Notes under the pieces: generated by a model
The model's input: only the letters and a program-made list of their open reading frames with translations
Database searches by the model: none
Told to the model about the DNA's origin: nothing
NCBI GenBank assembly: GCA_003599015.1
Contig: QZIK01000137.1
Location: forward strand, 1 to 50,431
From: Desulfobacteraceae bacterium
GTDB taxonomy: Bacteria > Desulfobacterota > DSM-4660 > Desulfatiglandales > Desulfatiglandaceae
Length of the DNA: 50,431 nt
Reading direction: 5' to 3'
Position numbers and translations under genes: made by a program
Part shown: one piece after another, positions 16,636 through 25,077 of the stretch
How positions within the stretch are numbered: the first letter of the stretch is position 1
Layout: every line of letters starts with the position of its first letter

Positions 16636-18527
16636 CGGAAGACGTCATAAGATTTTTTGGGGCTGTATCCCCCTTTCAGTTTCTGGATGAGGAGCAGCTC
16701 AGGAAGGTGGCAAGGGATGTTTCAATGGAGTTTTATCCTTCTAACACGGTCATCCTGAAGCAGAACGGCCCCCCCAGTGATGCCCTAAGGATAATAAAGA
16801 AGGGAGCTGTAAAGGTCATAATGGAGGGAGACGAGGGAGAGGAGATTGTTACAGAATATAAGGGAGAGGGAGACAATTTCGGATTCCTCTCAATGATAGG
16901 AAGGGACAGGCAAAGAACTACTGTAAAGGCAGTGGAAGATACTCTTTGCTACACCCTGAAAAAGGAAAGAGTTCAAAGGCTGCTTGAATCAAGCCCTTCG
17001 TTTGCAGAATACTTCATGGCCTACCTTTCTCGATATATAGACAGGACGTTTCAGGAGATGCGCAGAAGAAACCCTCTCAATGGAACCAGCGACAGACTCC
17101 TGTTTACCACTCCTGTAAGAGAGATTGCGCTGCCGCTCATTACAGCACCGGCCTCCACGACAATTCAGGAGGCCGCCCAGTTAATGGTCAAGCACAAAAT
17201 AAGTTCTCTGGTTATCCTCAACGAAAACAATATTCCTGCAGGGATAGTGACCGACAGAGATCTGCGCGAAAAGGTGGTAGCAAAGGGCCGAAGCGTTAGT
17301 GATCCGGTAAAAAACGTGAGTAATCTTTCCCTCATAAGGGCCGAAGCGAAAGGGAGCTGCTTCGAGGCCTTGATGAAAATGATTCAGTATAATATCCACC
17401 ATGTGCTGGTTGTGGACGAAGGAAGGCTAACCGGGATTGTAACTAATCATGACCTGATGCTTTTGCAGGGCACCTCACCAGTATCTTTTGCCAAGGATAT
17501 CCTCGTTCAGGAAAGCATCGAGGGGCTAGTACCTCTTACGAAAAAGATTTTTAATGTAATAGCATTATTACTTAAGGAGGAGACCCGTTTTTCAAATTTG
17601 TCGAATATAGTCTCCGAGATTTATGACCGTCTATTCAGGAAGGTCCTTGAGCTTGCAGAAAAAAAGCTCGGACCTCCACCCCTTCCCTATTGCTGGGTTG
17701 TCATTGGGAGCGAGGGACGCAGGGAGCAGATCTTCAAATCAGACCAGGACAATGTGCTCATATACTCGGATCCGAGCACCCCGGGAGAAGAGATAGATGC
17801 TGCGAGCTATTTCTCTGTTTTTGCCGAATGGATAAGGGAAAGCCTCCTAATTCTTGGTATTCCTCCCTGCAAGGAAGGATTCATGGCTGCAAACCCCAGA
17901 TGGTGCCAGCCCTTCAGAGTTTGGAAGAACCTTTTCGAAGGATGGATAATGAATCCAACCGAGGAAGAAACTCCAAAGTTCATAAACTTCTTTGACGCCA
18001 GACCCCTTTATGGAAAGTATATGCTGTTTCAGGGTGTGAAGGACCAGATAGGTCCATGGATCAACGAGGAAGGCGACCAATTCCTTAGGACACTCACAAT
18101 GCTTGCCCTCAGGACCCCTCCTCCAGCCGGGTTTGTGGGAAACAAAGTCTTTGAAAAGGATGGCACTTCAGCGTTAAAGCTTGATTTGAAGAGGAGGGGG
18201 ATACTGCCACTTGTGGATCTTATACGCCTCTTTTCTTTGAAGCACGGGCTTTCCGAAACATCTACACTGGCAAGGATAGCTGGAGTCAAGATCAAGGAGA
18301 GCGAAATCGCAAAGATCGAAGGAGAGTTGACCCATGCCTTCGATTACATGATGTTGCTTCTTATTCACCATCAATACCAGCAGATACGATTCGGTCTGAG
18401 ACCCGACTCAATGCTCGAACCCAATCAGTTAAGCAGTATTGACAGAAAGACACTCAGGGAAGCCTTTCAGTTAATCGCCAGAGTTCAGAACTTAGCAAGG
18501 CAGGTATTTCTTTCGGAGCCTTCCTGA
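16629..18527 (+). CDS. cNMP-CBS-DUF294 putative nucleotidyltransferase 2 (intact)
   Basis: Second paralogue, 632 residues, same order as the copy at 8456: cNMP-like domain (about 10-140), CBS pair (about 165-285; AGIVTDRDLREKV, TGIVTNHDLMLL), NTase (about 300-440) and C-terminal helical domain. The NTase signature is intact: GSEGRREQ at 360-367 and DQD at 372-374, then NPRWCQPFRVW. Its start codon overlaps the previous stop by 7 bases (ATGCTGA) and its stop overlaps the next start (TGATG), so it is translated stoichiometrically with both receiver proteins. This tight wiring suggests that it works with the phosphorelay, for instance by modifying or binding a receiver. That role is inference; no substrate is known for the family. 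Confidence 0.88.
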   Translation: MLTEDVIRFFGAVSPFQFLDEEQLRKVARDVSMEFYPSNTVILKQNGPPSDALRIIKKGAVKVIMEGDEGEEIVTEYKGEGDNFGFLSMIGRDRQRTTVKAVEDTLCYTLKKERVQRLLESSPSFAEYFMAYLSRYIDRTFQEMRRRNPLNGTSDRLLFTTPVREIALPLITAPASTTIQEAAQLMVKHKISSLVILNENNIPAGIVTDRDLREKVVAKGRSVSDPVKNVSNLSLIRAEAKGSCFEALMKMIQYNIHHVLVVDEGRLTGIVTNHDLMLLQGTSPVSFAKDILVQESIEGLVPLTKKIFNVIALLLKEETRFSNLSNIVSEIYDRLFRKVLELAEKKLGPPPLPYCWVVIGSEGRREQIFKSDQDNVLIYSDPSTPGEEIDAASYFSVFAEWIRESLLILGIPPCKEGFMAANPRWCQPFRVWKNLFEGWIMNPTEEETPKFINFFDARPLYGKYMLFQGVKDQIGPWINEEGDQFLRTLTMLALRTPPPAGFVGNKVFEKDGTSALKLDLKRRGILPLVDLIRLFSLKHGLSETSTLARIAGVKIKESEIAKIEGELTHAFDYMMLLLIHHQYQQIRFGLRPDSMLEPNQLSSIDRKTLREAFQLIARVQNLARQVFLSEPS

Positions 18528-19873
18528 TGGCTGAAAGACTGCTTATTGTGGAAGACGAAGCAGCCCTTCGAGACTCCCTCAAGCGGGTCTTTGAAAGGGA
18601 TGGTTATGAAGTGTCATCATCCGACAACGCAGAAACGGCCCTCCAACTTTTCGACGTTGCGGTTCCAGATCTTATCCTGTGTGACATAATCCTGCCCGGT
18701 ATGGACGGAATTGAGTTCTTGAAGACGGTGAGGGCCCGCTCAAAGGACCAGATGGTGATCATGATGACTGCCTATGCCTCAATAGAGACGGCGGTGGCAG
18801 CTCTAAGGGCAGGGGCCAGGGACTATATACTGAAGCCGGTCATCCATGAGGAATTAAAGCGTATTGTCCGTATAGCTCTCAATGAAAGGGCGCTGAAGGC
18901 TGAAAACGAAATTCTCAAGAGACAGATTGCAGCCCAATTCGACTTCCTAACCATAATCGGTGAGAGTAAAATTATAAAGGCACTGATCGAGCAGGTCAAG
19001 TTGATAGCGGATTCCAGAAGCAACGTCCTAATCCTTGGAGAAACAGGTACTGGAAAGGAGCTTTTCACGAGAGCCATACATCACAACAGCTCGAGGAGAG
19101 ATAAACCATTTGTTCCAATCAACTGCAGCGCGATACCGGATCATCTTCTGGAATCTGAATTATTCGGATATGTGAAAGGCGCCTTTACAGGAGCTAATCA
19201 GAACAAACGCGGGCTTTTTGAGGAAGCCGATCAAGGAACTGTCTTTCTCGACGAGATAGGCGATTTGAGTCCGCATCTTCAGTCTAAACTCTTACGGGTT
19301 ATTGACGACCATGAGATTAGACCCATAGGAAGCACTCGAAGCCGCAAGGTGGACATAAGATTCATAGCGGCAACCAACAGGGATATAGTGCACGCGGTCA
19401 AGGAAGGAAGGCTCCGCGAGGACCTCTTCTATCGAATCAATGTAGTCACGCTTTATCTGCCTCCCTTGAGGGAACGGAAGGAGGATATCCCCATCCTCGC
19501 GGAGAGATTTCTAAACAGATACGCCAACGAGCTAGGGAAGGGAAACCTGAAGCTCGACCCATCTGTCGAGATGATTCTCTTGGAGTACGCATGGCCGGGA
19601 AACATAAGAGAGCTCAGAAACATTATGGAAAGGGCCGCACTCATTTCAAGGGGTCAGACAATAAGGAAGGAAGACATACCTGAGGAGCTGACCGGGCAGC
19701 GATCCTTCACTGCAGAGGGAGTTGACAGGAGACTCTCTATAAAGGAATATACAAAGGAATTCATAAGGAAACACCAGGCGGATATGAATGAACAGCAGCT
19801 TGCAGATTGTCTCGGGATCACCAGAAAAGCACTGTGGGAAAAAAGGAAGCGATGGGATCTCTTGCGCCAGTAA
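18527..19873 (+). CDS. NtrC-family sigma-54 response regulator (intact)
   Basis: A 448-residue activator with every element in place: receiver with Asp53 (LCDIILPG), Thr81 and Lys103; linker helix; AAA+ domain with GETGTGKE at 171-178, ELFGYVKGAFTGA with GAFTGA at 218-223, Walker B VFLDEIGDL at 239-247, sensor AATNRD at 281-286 and LREDLFYRINVVTLYLPPLR; and a C-terminal Fis-type HTH at about 410-445 (NEQQLADCLGITRKALWEKR). It should drive sigma-54 promoters of acetate/propionate genes when phosphorylated by the symporter-kinase. I saw no clear GG-N10-GC sigma-54 promoter in this window, so its targets may be weakly matched or elsewhere. The start overlaps the previous stop (TGATG). Confidence 0.93.
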   Translation: MAERLLIVEDEAALRDSLKRVFERDGYEVSSSDNAETALQLFDVAVPDLILCDIILPGMDGIEFLKTVRARSKDQMVIMMTAYASIETAVAALRAGARDYILKPVIHEELKRIVRIALNERALKAENEILKRQIAAQFDFLTIIGESKIIKALIEQVKLIADSRSNVLILGETGTGKELFTRAIHHNSSRRDKPFVPINCSAIPDHLLESELFGYVKGAFTGANQNKRGLFEEADQGTVFLDEIGDLSPHLQSKLLRVIDDHEIRPIGSTRSRKVDIRFIAATNRDIVHAVKEGRLREDLFYRINVVTLYLPPLRERKEDIPILAERFLNRYANELGKGNLKLDPSVEMILLEYAWPGNIRELRNIMERAALISRGQTIRKEDIPEELTGQRSFTAEGVDRRLSIKEYTKEFIRKHQADMNEQQLADCLGITRKALWEKRKRWDLLRQ

Positions 19874-20082
19874 ATCTGGTTGCAACCTATTTTCTCGAAA
19901 TATCCTGAAAGTGTTACCAATTGTAACCTTCAACATCTCATTGAAAATATAAGATAAATCTTTAATCCAAAATTATTGTTACCTTTGGTAGCGTCCTCTA
20001 GTACAGCCCTTCGTTATCCTCCCCCAATATACTGACCCTGAAAACCTATAGAAGCTCAGCATGAATAGCTTGAACAGGCTCA
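19874..20082. promoter_or_regulatory. Leader with three dyads before DUF294 gene 3
   Basis: This 209-base gap interrupts the run of overlapping genes. It holds a perfect palindrome GGTTGCAACC (19878-19887), the dyad GTTACCAATTGTAAC (19913-19927) and GTTACCTTTGGTAGC (19979-19993). The GTTACC element is shared with the dyad before DUF294 gene 1. None is followed by a T-run. They may be operator sites for a local promoter; no convincing -35/-10 pair was seen. Confidence 0.4.
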
Positions 20083-22005
20083 GTGTCTCGCGAGGCACGG
20101 TTATTGCCTTTTATAAAAGCCATGGACACCCTTGCACTTAACGTGTTGCTGGACGACTCTTCCATATTGAGCGATCTCGGCCCTGATGTCATCAAGAGCC
20201 TGCTCAACAAAGCAAGCCTGGAAACCCACCCCAAGGGAAGCATCATATACAAAAGAAATGGAGGTTTTAAAGACAGCCTCAGGATTATAGTCAGAGGCGC
20301 AGTCAAGGTGATGGTTCATTCGGAAGGTGAAGACGACCGTCTGGTTGACTACCGCGGTCCAGGAGACGCAATAGGCTTCATGTCCATTTCAGGCATGGAA
20401 AGCAGAAAGGGAGACGCCATAGCCATTGAAGAAACGACGTGTTATGTCCTTGAAAGAGATACTGTATTTGATCTGTTGAGGGAGAAAAGGGCCTTTGCAA
20501 AGCGTTTCTTTGAAGAGTTGATCAACCGCTATATATCAAAACCTCGGAGGGCGTCCCTCAAGAAATCGCTCCTTTACGGAGGAGGCGAAAGACTGCTCTT
20601 TTCGACGCCTGTGGGGGAAACTGTTCCGCGGAATCTTATCACTGCAAGCGGCGACATGAGCATCAAGGACGCCGCATCCGTAATGACAGCATCGAAGGTC
20701 GGCTCCCTTGTGATAGTGGACGGCCTCGGCAATCCCACAGGAATAATAACCGACAGGGACTTCAGAGACAGGGTGGTGGCCAAAGGCAGGAGCCAGGACC
20801 AGCCGGTCAGTAATATCCAAAGCGTTTCCCTGGTGAAAGCCGAGGCGGGGGAAACCTGCATAGAGGCCCTTTTCAAAATGCTTCATTACAACATAAGACA
20901 TATCCTGGTTGTGGAGGGAGGAAGGCTCAAGGGAATACTTACGGACCACGATCTCCTGAAGCTTCAGGGAACAACACCCCTTTCCATAGTTCAGTCAATT
21001 GACAACCAGCTAAGACCTGAGGGGCTGGCAGACTGCGCTGCAGGTATAAGGCAGATAATAGGTCTGTTCCTGGAGGACGGGTTAAGGCAAACCCATCTAC
21101 TAGGTATAGTTAATGAGCTCTACGACAGGCTTTTCAATAAGGTCCTTTTACTGATTGAAAAGGGTCTTGGACCTGCACCCGCTGAAAGCTGTTTTCTTCT
21201 GCTCGGATCGGCGGGGAGAAGGGATGAGGCCCTGCTGTGCTCAGTACAGGCCGGAATCCTATACAGGGATCCTACCTCCCCTGAACACGAAGAAACATGC
21301 GTGAGATATTTTACCGATATATCTGACAGGTTCTCTGATTGTGCAGTCAAACTGGGTTTCGAGTCAGGGGGTGCGGGTGTCTTCTGCGGATCCGTGAGCA
21401 GTTGGAAAAGACTTTTTGTTGATTGGTTGGAGGCGAGCAATAAGAGAACAATAGCGGCATCCCTTCCTTTTTTTGACATGAGAGTTCAGGGGGGGAATGG
21501 GGAGCTTAAAGAGGAACTTTATGAGGCGGTCTACCACCACCTGTACAGAAAGACAGTATTTCTTGACGTGATGGCATCTAACATAATAAAGACATCTCCC
21601 CCTATAACAGCCTTTAAGAAGTTTATTTTTGAAAAATCGGATCCAAACAAAGGAAGGTTTAACCTCCAGCAAAGAGGACTTAAGCCCCTTGTGGATATAG
21701 TCCGGTTCCATGCCATAAGAGCTGGAGTGAGGGAGACCTCTACCCCTGAGCGACTTAGGATTCTTAAAGAAAAAGGCAGCGATCTGTCTCCTTACGTTGA
21801 TGAGTTGGCGTATTCGTTTCACTTCCTGAGTGATCTCTGCCTTCAGACCCAGTATGAAAGCTGGAAGAAAGGCAACGGCATGGAGGCATGGCTTGATCCG
21901 GCTGACCTTAACAAGCTTGAGGAAAAAGCACTTAAACAAATCTTTTCTTTCATTTCAAGACTGCAGGTTCAGATAAGGGAAAGGCACAAACCGATCGCTA
22001 TCTGA
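20083..22005 (+). CDS. cNMP-CBS-DUF294 protein 3, nucleotidyltransferase residues lost
   Basis: Third paralogue, 640 residues. The cNMP-like domain (about 20-150) and CBS pair (about 185-295; TGIITDRDFRDR, GILTDHDLLKL) are well kept. In the NTase domain the signature has decayed: GSEGRxEQ is now GSAGRRDE (375-382) and the metal-binding DQD is now SVQAG (387-391); the NPxWCQP block is also gone. It should be catalytically dead but still able to sense ligands. The start is uncertain: GTG at 20083 was kept because LLPFIKAM aligns with the start of copy 1; ATG at 20122 is the alternative. It is followed after 17 bases by the exonuclease gene. Confidence 0.85.
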   Translation: MSREARLLPFIKAMDTLALNVLLDDSSILSDLGPDVIKSLLNKASLETHPKGSIIYKRNGGFKDSLRIIVRGAVKVMVHSEGEDDRLVDYRGPGDAIGFMSISGMESRKGDAIAIEETTCYVLERDTVFDLLREKRAFAKRFFEELINRYISKPRRASLKKSLLYGGGERLLFSTPVGETVPRNLITASGDMSIKDAASVMTASKVGSLVIVDGLGNPTGIITDRDFRDRVVAKGRSQDQPVSNIQSVSLVKAEAGETCIEALFKMLHYNIRHILVVEGGRLKGILTDHDLLKLQGTTPLSIVQSIDNQLRPEGLADCAAGIRQIIGLFLEDGLRQTHLLGIVNELYDRLFNKVLLLIEKGLGPAPAESCFLLLGSAGRRDEALLCSVQAGILYRDPTSPEHEETCVRYFTDISDRFSDCAVKLGFESGGAGVFCGSVSSWKRLFVDWLEASNKRTIAASLPFFDMRVQGGNGELKEELYEAVYHHLYRKTVFLDVMASNIIKTSPPITAFKKFIFEKSDPNKGRFNLQQRGLKPLVDIVRFHAIRAGVRETSTPERLRILKEKGSDLSPYVDELAYSFHFLSDLCLQTQYESWKKGNGMEAWLDPADLNKLEEKALKQIFSFISRLQVQIRERHKPIAI

Positions 22006-22022
22006 ATCGCGGAGAAACCCCT

Positions 22023-22715
22023 ATGGGATTTTGGAAGAATATCCTCAGCCACAGGGCAGGAGACCTGGGAACGCGTGCGGATGTTTCGATTAAGGAAACG
22101 CACTTCACGGCTCTGGATACAGAACTGACCGGTCTTGACAAAAAGAGGGATGCGATAATCTCCATCGGGGCAGTGAAGATGGTGGGGGGTAGGATTGATA
22201 TGGGAAAGAGCTTCTATCATCTAGTTAACCCCGGCACGGAAATGGGAAAAGCATCCATTGTAGTACATGAGATAACACCCTCTGATATACACGAAAAACC
22301 ATCGATTGATTCTGTTATAAGAGAATTTTTTAAATTTTGTTCAGATGATATTTTAATTGGTCATTTTATTTCAATTGATCTTAACTTCCTAAACCGCGAG
22401 GCTAGGAGAATTACAGGCCGGCCTTTGCCTAACCCCGCGATAGACACCCTGGCAATGGTGGACTGGCTGAAATGGAGCAGCCATGGAGATGACAGCGAGA
22501 TCAATCCGGAGAATTATCAACTTCATGAAATCGCAAGGGGTTTGGGCATAACGCCCGAGGGAGCTCATAACGCGCTGATGGATGCATTCATGACTGCCCA
22601 AGTGTTTCAACGCCTTATTCCCAGGCTTGAGCAGAAGGGCATATCGACTTTAGGAAGGCTAATGGAAGTATCTGATCCCTCCAGGAAACTCAAGCATCCT
22701 GGGATGGTCATCTGA
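22023..22715 (+). CDS. DEDDh 3'-5' exonuclease (DnaQ/Pol III epsilon-like)
   Basis: A 230-residue RNase-T/DnaQ-fold exonuclease. ExoI gives Asp32/Glu34 in TALDTELTGLD, ExoII Asp119 in HFISIDLNFLN, ExoIII His182/Asp187 in HNALMDAFMTAQ, so the DEDDh set is complete. It is a stand-alone exonuclease, not a replicative epsilon subunit, with short tails either side. Genes of this type often accompany DUF294 proteins and acetate symporters; the reason is unknown. It may remove or trim a nucleotide product of the DUF294 enzymes (inference). The start follows GGAGAAACCCCT, 17 bases after DUF294 gene 3. A short AT-rich patch at about 22320-22380 uses codons unlike the neighbours. Confidence 0.88.
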   Translation: MGFWKNILSHRAGDLGTRADVSIKETHFTALDTELTGLDKKRDAIISIGAVKMVGGRIDMGKSFYHLVNPGTEMGKASIVVHEITPSDIHEKPSIDSVIREFFKFCSDDILIGHFISIDLNFLNREARRITGRPLPNPAIDTLAMVDWLKWSSHGDDSEINPENYQLHEIARGLGITPEGAHNALMDAFMTAQVFQRLIPRLEQKGISTLGRLMEVSDPSRKLKHPGMVI

Positions 22716-22778
22716 GTGTCAGATATGTTTCTTATGTTGAACCGTTAGTCAGGAAGAAAGAATTATAAAAAGGAGGTG

Positions 22779-22844
22779 ATGAAAACCAGACTTATCTCAA
22801 TAATTGTCTTTGCTTTTGTCAATTTTAACATGAGAAGAATCTGA
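22779..22844 (+). CDS. Possible 21-codon leader reading frame with full Shine-Dalgarno
   Basis: ATG at 22779 is part of AAGGAGGTGATG, a run with ten-base complementarity to the 16S rRNA 3' end. The frame encodes a short hydrophobic peptide (MKTRLISIIVFAFVNF...) and ends in TGA at 22842-22844, which merges with the ribosome site GAGGAGGC of the DUF4212 gene. The Shine-Dalgarno is only about two bases from the ATG, closer than normal, so it may act as a ribosome standby site or in coupling rather than as a true start. Confidence 0.3.
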   Translation: MKTRLISIIVFAFVNFNMRRI

Positions 22845-22853
22845 GGAGGCATT

Positions 22854-23114
22854 ATGAATGATAAACAAAAGCTAGAGTTATATTGGAAAAATAATCTTTT
22901 ATATGTGATAATACTTCTAAGTATATGGTTTTTTGTTTCATATGTATGCGGGATTTTACTGGTAGATGTCCTTAGCAACATTTACCTAGGTGGCTTCAGG
23001 CTTGGTTTTTGGTTTGCAAACCAGGGCTCAGAGGTCATCTTTGTAATCCTCATCTTTGTTTATGTAAAGCTTATGAATAATCTTGATAGACGTTATGATG
23101 TTCAGGAGAAATAA
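22854..23114 (+). CDS. DUF4212 small symporter subunit
   Basis: An 86-residue membrane protein with two transmembrane segments (about 17-38 and 52-74) and the family look of DUF4212: YWKNNLLYVIILLSIWF, then GGFRLGFWFANQGSEVIFV. DUF4212 proteins are encoded directly upstream of VC_2705-type sodium:solute symporters and are thought to be their small subunit, as here (51-base gap). Start: ATG with GAGGAGGC. Role: partner in sodium-driven uptake of acetate or another short organic acid. Confidence 0.9.
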   Translation: MNDKQKLELYWKNNLLYVIILLSIWFFVSYVCGILLVDVLSNIYLGGFRLGFWFANQGSEVIFVILIFVYVKLMNNLDRRYDVQEK

Positions 23115-23165
23115 ATACATTAACTCAAACAACTATCCGCTATAACTGAAAGAGAGGATATAGAT

Positions 23166-24971
23166 ATGGGAATTTTGGCTTGGACCTGGATTATAGTAGG
23201 GTTGTCGTTTTCCTTGTATATAGCGATAGCAGTATGGAGCAAGGCAAAAACTACCGGCGATTTTTATGTGGCTGAAAGGAAAGTTCCTCCTGTACTGAAC
23301 GGCATGGCAACAGGTGCCGACTGGATGTCGGCAGCATCGTTTATTTCCATGGCGGGCCTGATATCCTTCCTGGGAAGGGACGGCGCCATGTATCTGATGG
23401 GCTGGACAGGAGGATACGTGCTTCTGGCGATGCTCCTTGCTCCCTATCTGAGGAAATACGGGAAATACACGGTCCCGATGTTTGTGGGTGAGAGGTACTA
23501 CTCCAACTCAGCAAGGGTGGTTGCTGTGTGTTGCGCTATATTCGTATCCTTCACATACGTAGCCGGCCAGATGCGAGGGGTTGGGATAGTCTTTTCCCGA
23601 TTCCTTGAGGTCAGCATAAACACCGGAGTTATAATCGGAATGGCCATAGTATTTTTCTACGCGGTGCTGGGAGGTATGAAGGGAATCACTTACACGCAGG
23701 TGGCCCAATACTGCGTGCTGATCGTAGCATACCTCATCCCCGCCATATTCATATCCATCATGCTTACCGGCAATCCCATTCCTCAACTGGGATACGGTAG
23801 CACTTTGAGCGAAGGAGGACAACAGCTTCTGGGCACAACGGGAGGTTATCTCCTTGACAAGCTTGATGCGTTACACAAGGAACTGGGGTTTGCAGCTTAT
23901 TCAGGTAGAGGCGCAAAGAGCATGATCGATGTATTCATGATAACCTTTGCCCTGATGGTGGGGACAGCAGGTCTACCTCACATAATCATTCGTTTTTTCA
24001 CTACCCCGACCATCAGGGGGGCAAGGGCCTCCGCCGGATGGGCGCTTCTCTTTATCGCAATCCTTTATACGACAGCCCCTGCAGTAGCTTCCTTTGCCCG
24101 TTTCAACCTCATCCTCAGCGTGAACAACAAGGCCTACGAACAGGCCCCCTCCTGGTTCAAGAACTGGAGCAAGACAGGGCTTGTGGCCTGGAAGGACAAG
24201 AATGGAGACGGTAAGATACAATATGCGCCGGGTGCGGCCTTTACAGGGCCTGTTGTCTTTGCCAAGGGTCCTGACGGAAAGGTGGAAATGGGAAAACAGG
24301 GAGAATGGTTAGTAAAGACACCGATGACTCCTATCGACAAGAGCAAAAACGAGCTTTATGTGGATAACGACATCATAGTACTTGCCAACCCGGAAATTGC
24401 CAAACTCCCTAACTGGGTTGTAGCCCTTGTGGCAGCAGGAGGTCTTGCCGCGGCCCTCTCAACTGCGGCTGGGCTCCTTCTTGTGATTGCGGCCGCACTT
24501 TCGCATGATTTGATAAAAAGCATCCTTATCCCATCCACATCTGAAAAAAGGGAGCTTATCTATGCCAGATCCGCGGCAGGCCTTGCGGTCCTTGTGGCAG
24601 GTTATTTCGGCATACACCCTCCAGGATTCGTGGCTCAGGTGGTTGCCTTTGCCTTCGGCCTGGCTGCCTCCTCCTTCTTCCCCATAATCATCATGGGGAT
24701 CTTCTGGAAAAAGGCTACCAAGGAGGGGGCAATAGCTGGCATGGTCTGCGGAATAGTCTTTACCGCCGCGTATATAATCTATTTCAAATTCATAAACCCA
24801 GGGGCCAACACGCCTGCCCATTGGTGGTGGGGAATCTCTCCAGAGGGAATAGGCACGATAGGAATGGCGGTAAACTTTATCGTCATGTACCTGGTTTCCA
24901 AGATAACAAAGGAGCCTCCTGAGGAAGTGCAGAGGATGGTAGAGAGCCTTAGATATCCTAGAGCTATCTAG
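23166..24971 (+). CDS. Sodium:solute symporter, VC_2705/ActP-like
   Basis: A 601-residue SSS-family carrier of the VC_2705 subgroup, with about 13 transmembrane segments. SSS landmarks include GDFYVAERKVPPVLNGMA (31-48), ADWMSAASFISMAG (51-64) and GLAAALSTAAGLLLVIAAAL. An extramembrane insert of roughly 90 residues (about 318-410) carries DKNGDGKIQ at 344-352, an EF-hand-like calcium loop that is typical of this subgroup. Likely substrate: acetate or a related monocarboxylate, given Acs and PrpE downstream and DUF4212 upstream. Start: ATG after GAGAGGATATAG. Transcription towards acs passes the hairpin at 24997. Confidence 0.92.
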   Translation: MGILAWTWIIVGLSFSLYIAIAVWSKAKTTGDFYVAERKVPPVLNGMATGADWMSAASFISMAGLISFLGRDGAMYLMGWTGGYVLLAMLLAPYLRKYGKYTVPMFVGERYYSNSARVVAVCCAIFVSFTYVAGQMRGVGIVFSRFLEVSINTGVIIGMAIVFFYAVLGGMKGITYTQVAQYCVLIVAYLIPAIFISIMLTGNPIPQLGYGSTLSEGGQQLLGTTGGYLLDKLDALHKELGFAAYSGRGAKSMIDVFMITFALMVGTAGLPHIIIRFFTTPTIRGARASAGWALLFIAILYTTAPAVASFARFNLILSVNNKAYEQAPSWFKNWSKTGLVAWKDKNGDGKIQYAPGAAFTGPVVFAKGPDGKVEMGKQGEWLVKTPMTPIDKSKNELYVDNDIIVLANPEIAKLPNWVVALVAAGGLAAALSTAAGLLLVIAAALSHDLIKSILIPSTSEKRELIYARSAAGLAVLVAGYFGIHPPGFVAQVVAFAFGLAASSFFPIIIMGIFWKKATKEGAIAGMVCGIVFTAAYIIYFKFINPGANTPAHWWWGISPEGIGTIGMAVNFIVMYLVSKITKEPPEEVQRMVESLRYPRAI

Positions 24972-24996
24972 CCGAAGACCGTCAGGAGACCACTGA

Positions 24997-25051
24997 AAGA
25001 TCTTGCTCCCCCGGCCAGTCTGAAACGGGGAAGCAAGATCTTGATCCTTTT
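24997..25051 (+). terminator. Strong hairpin with T-run between symporter and acs
   Basis: AAGATCTTGCT (24997-25007) pairs perfectly with AGCAAGATCTT (25032-25042), extended by CCCC/GGGG after a one-base bulge, and is followed by GATCCTTTTT. This looks like an intrinsic terminator but leaves only 35 bases to the acs start, so it probably trims rather than blocks transcription: an attenuator, or a 3'-end stabiliser of the symporter mRNA. Confidence 0.65.
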
Positions 25052-25077
25052 TCAACGCTTTTTAAGGAGGAAGCCAA

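Noticed and set aside
19874-20082. Sigma-54 promoter for DUF294 gene 3 controlled by the NtrC-like regulator
   Set aside because: No TGGCAC-N5-TTGC-like -24/-12 element is visible here or before the symporter and acs genes.
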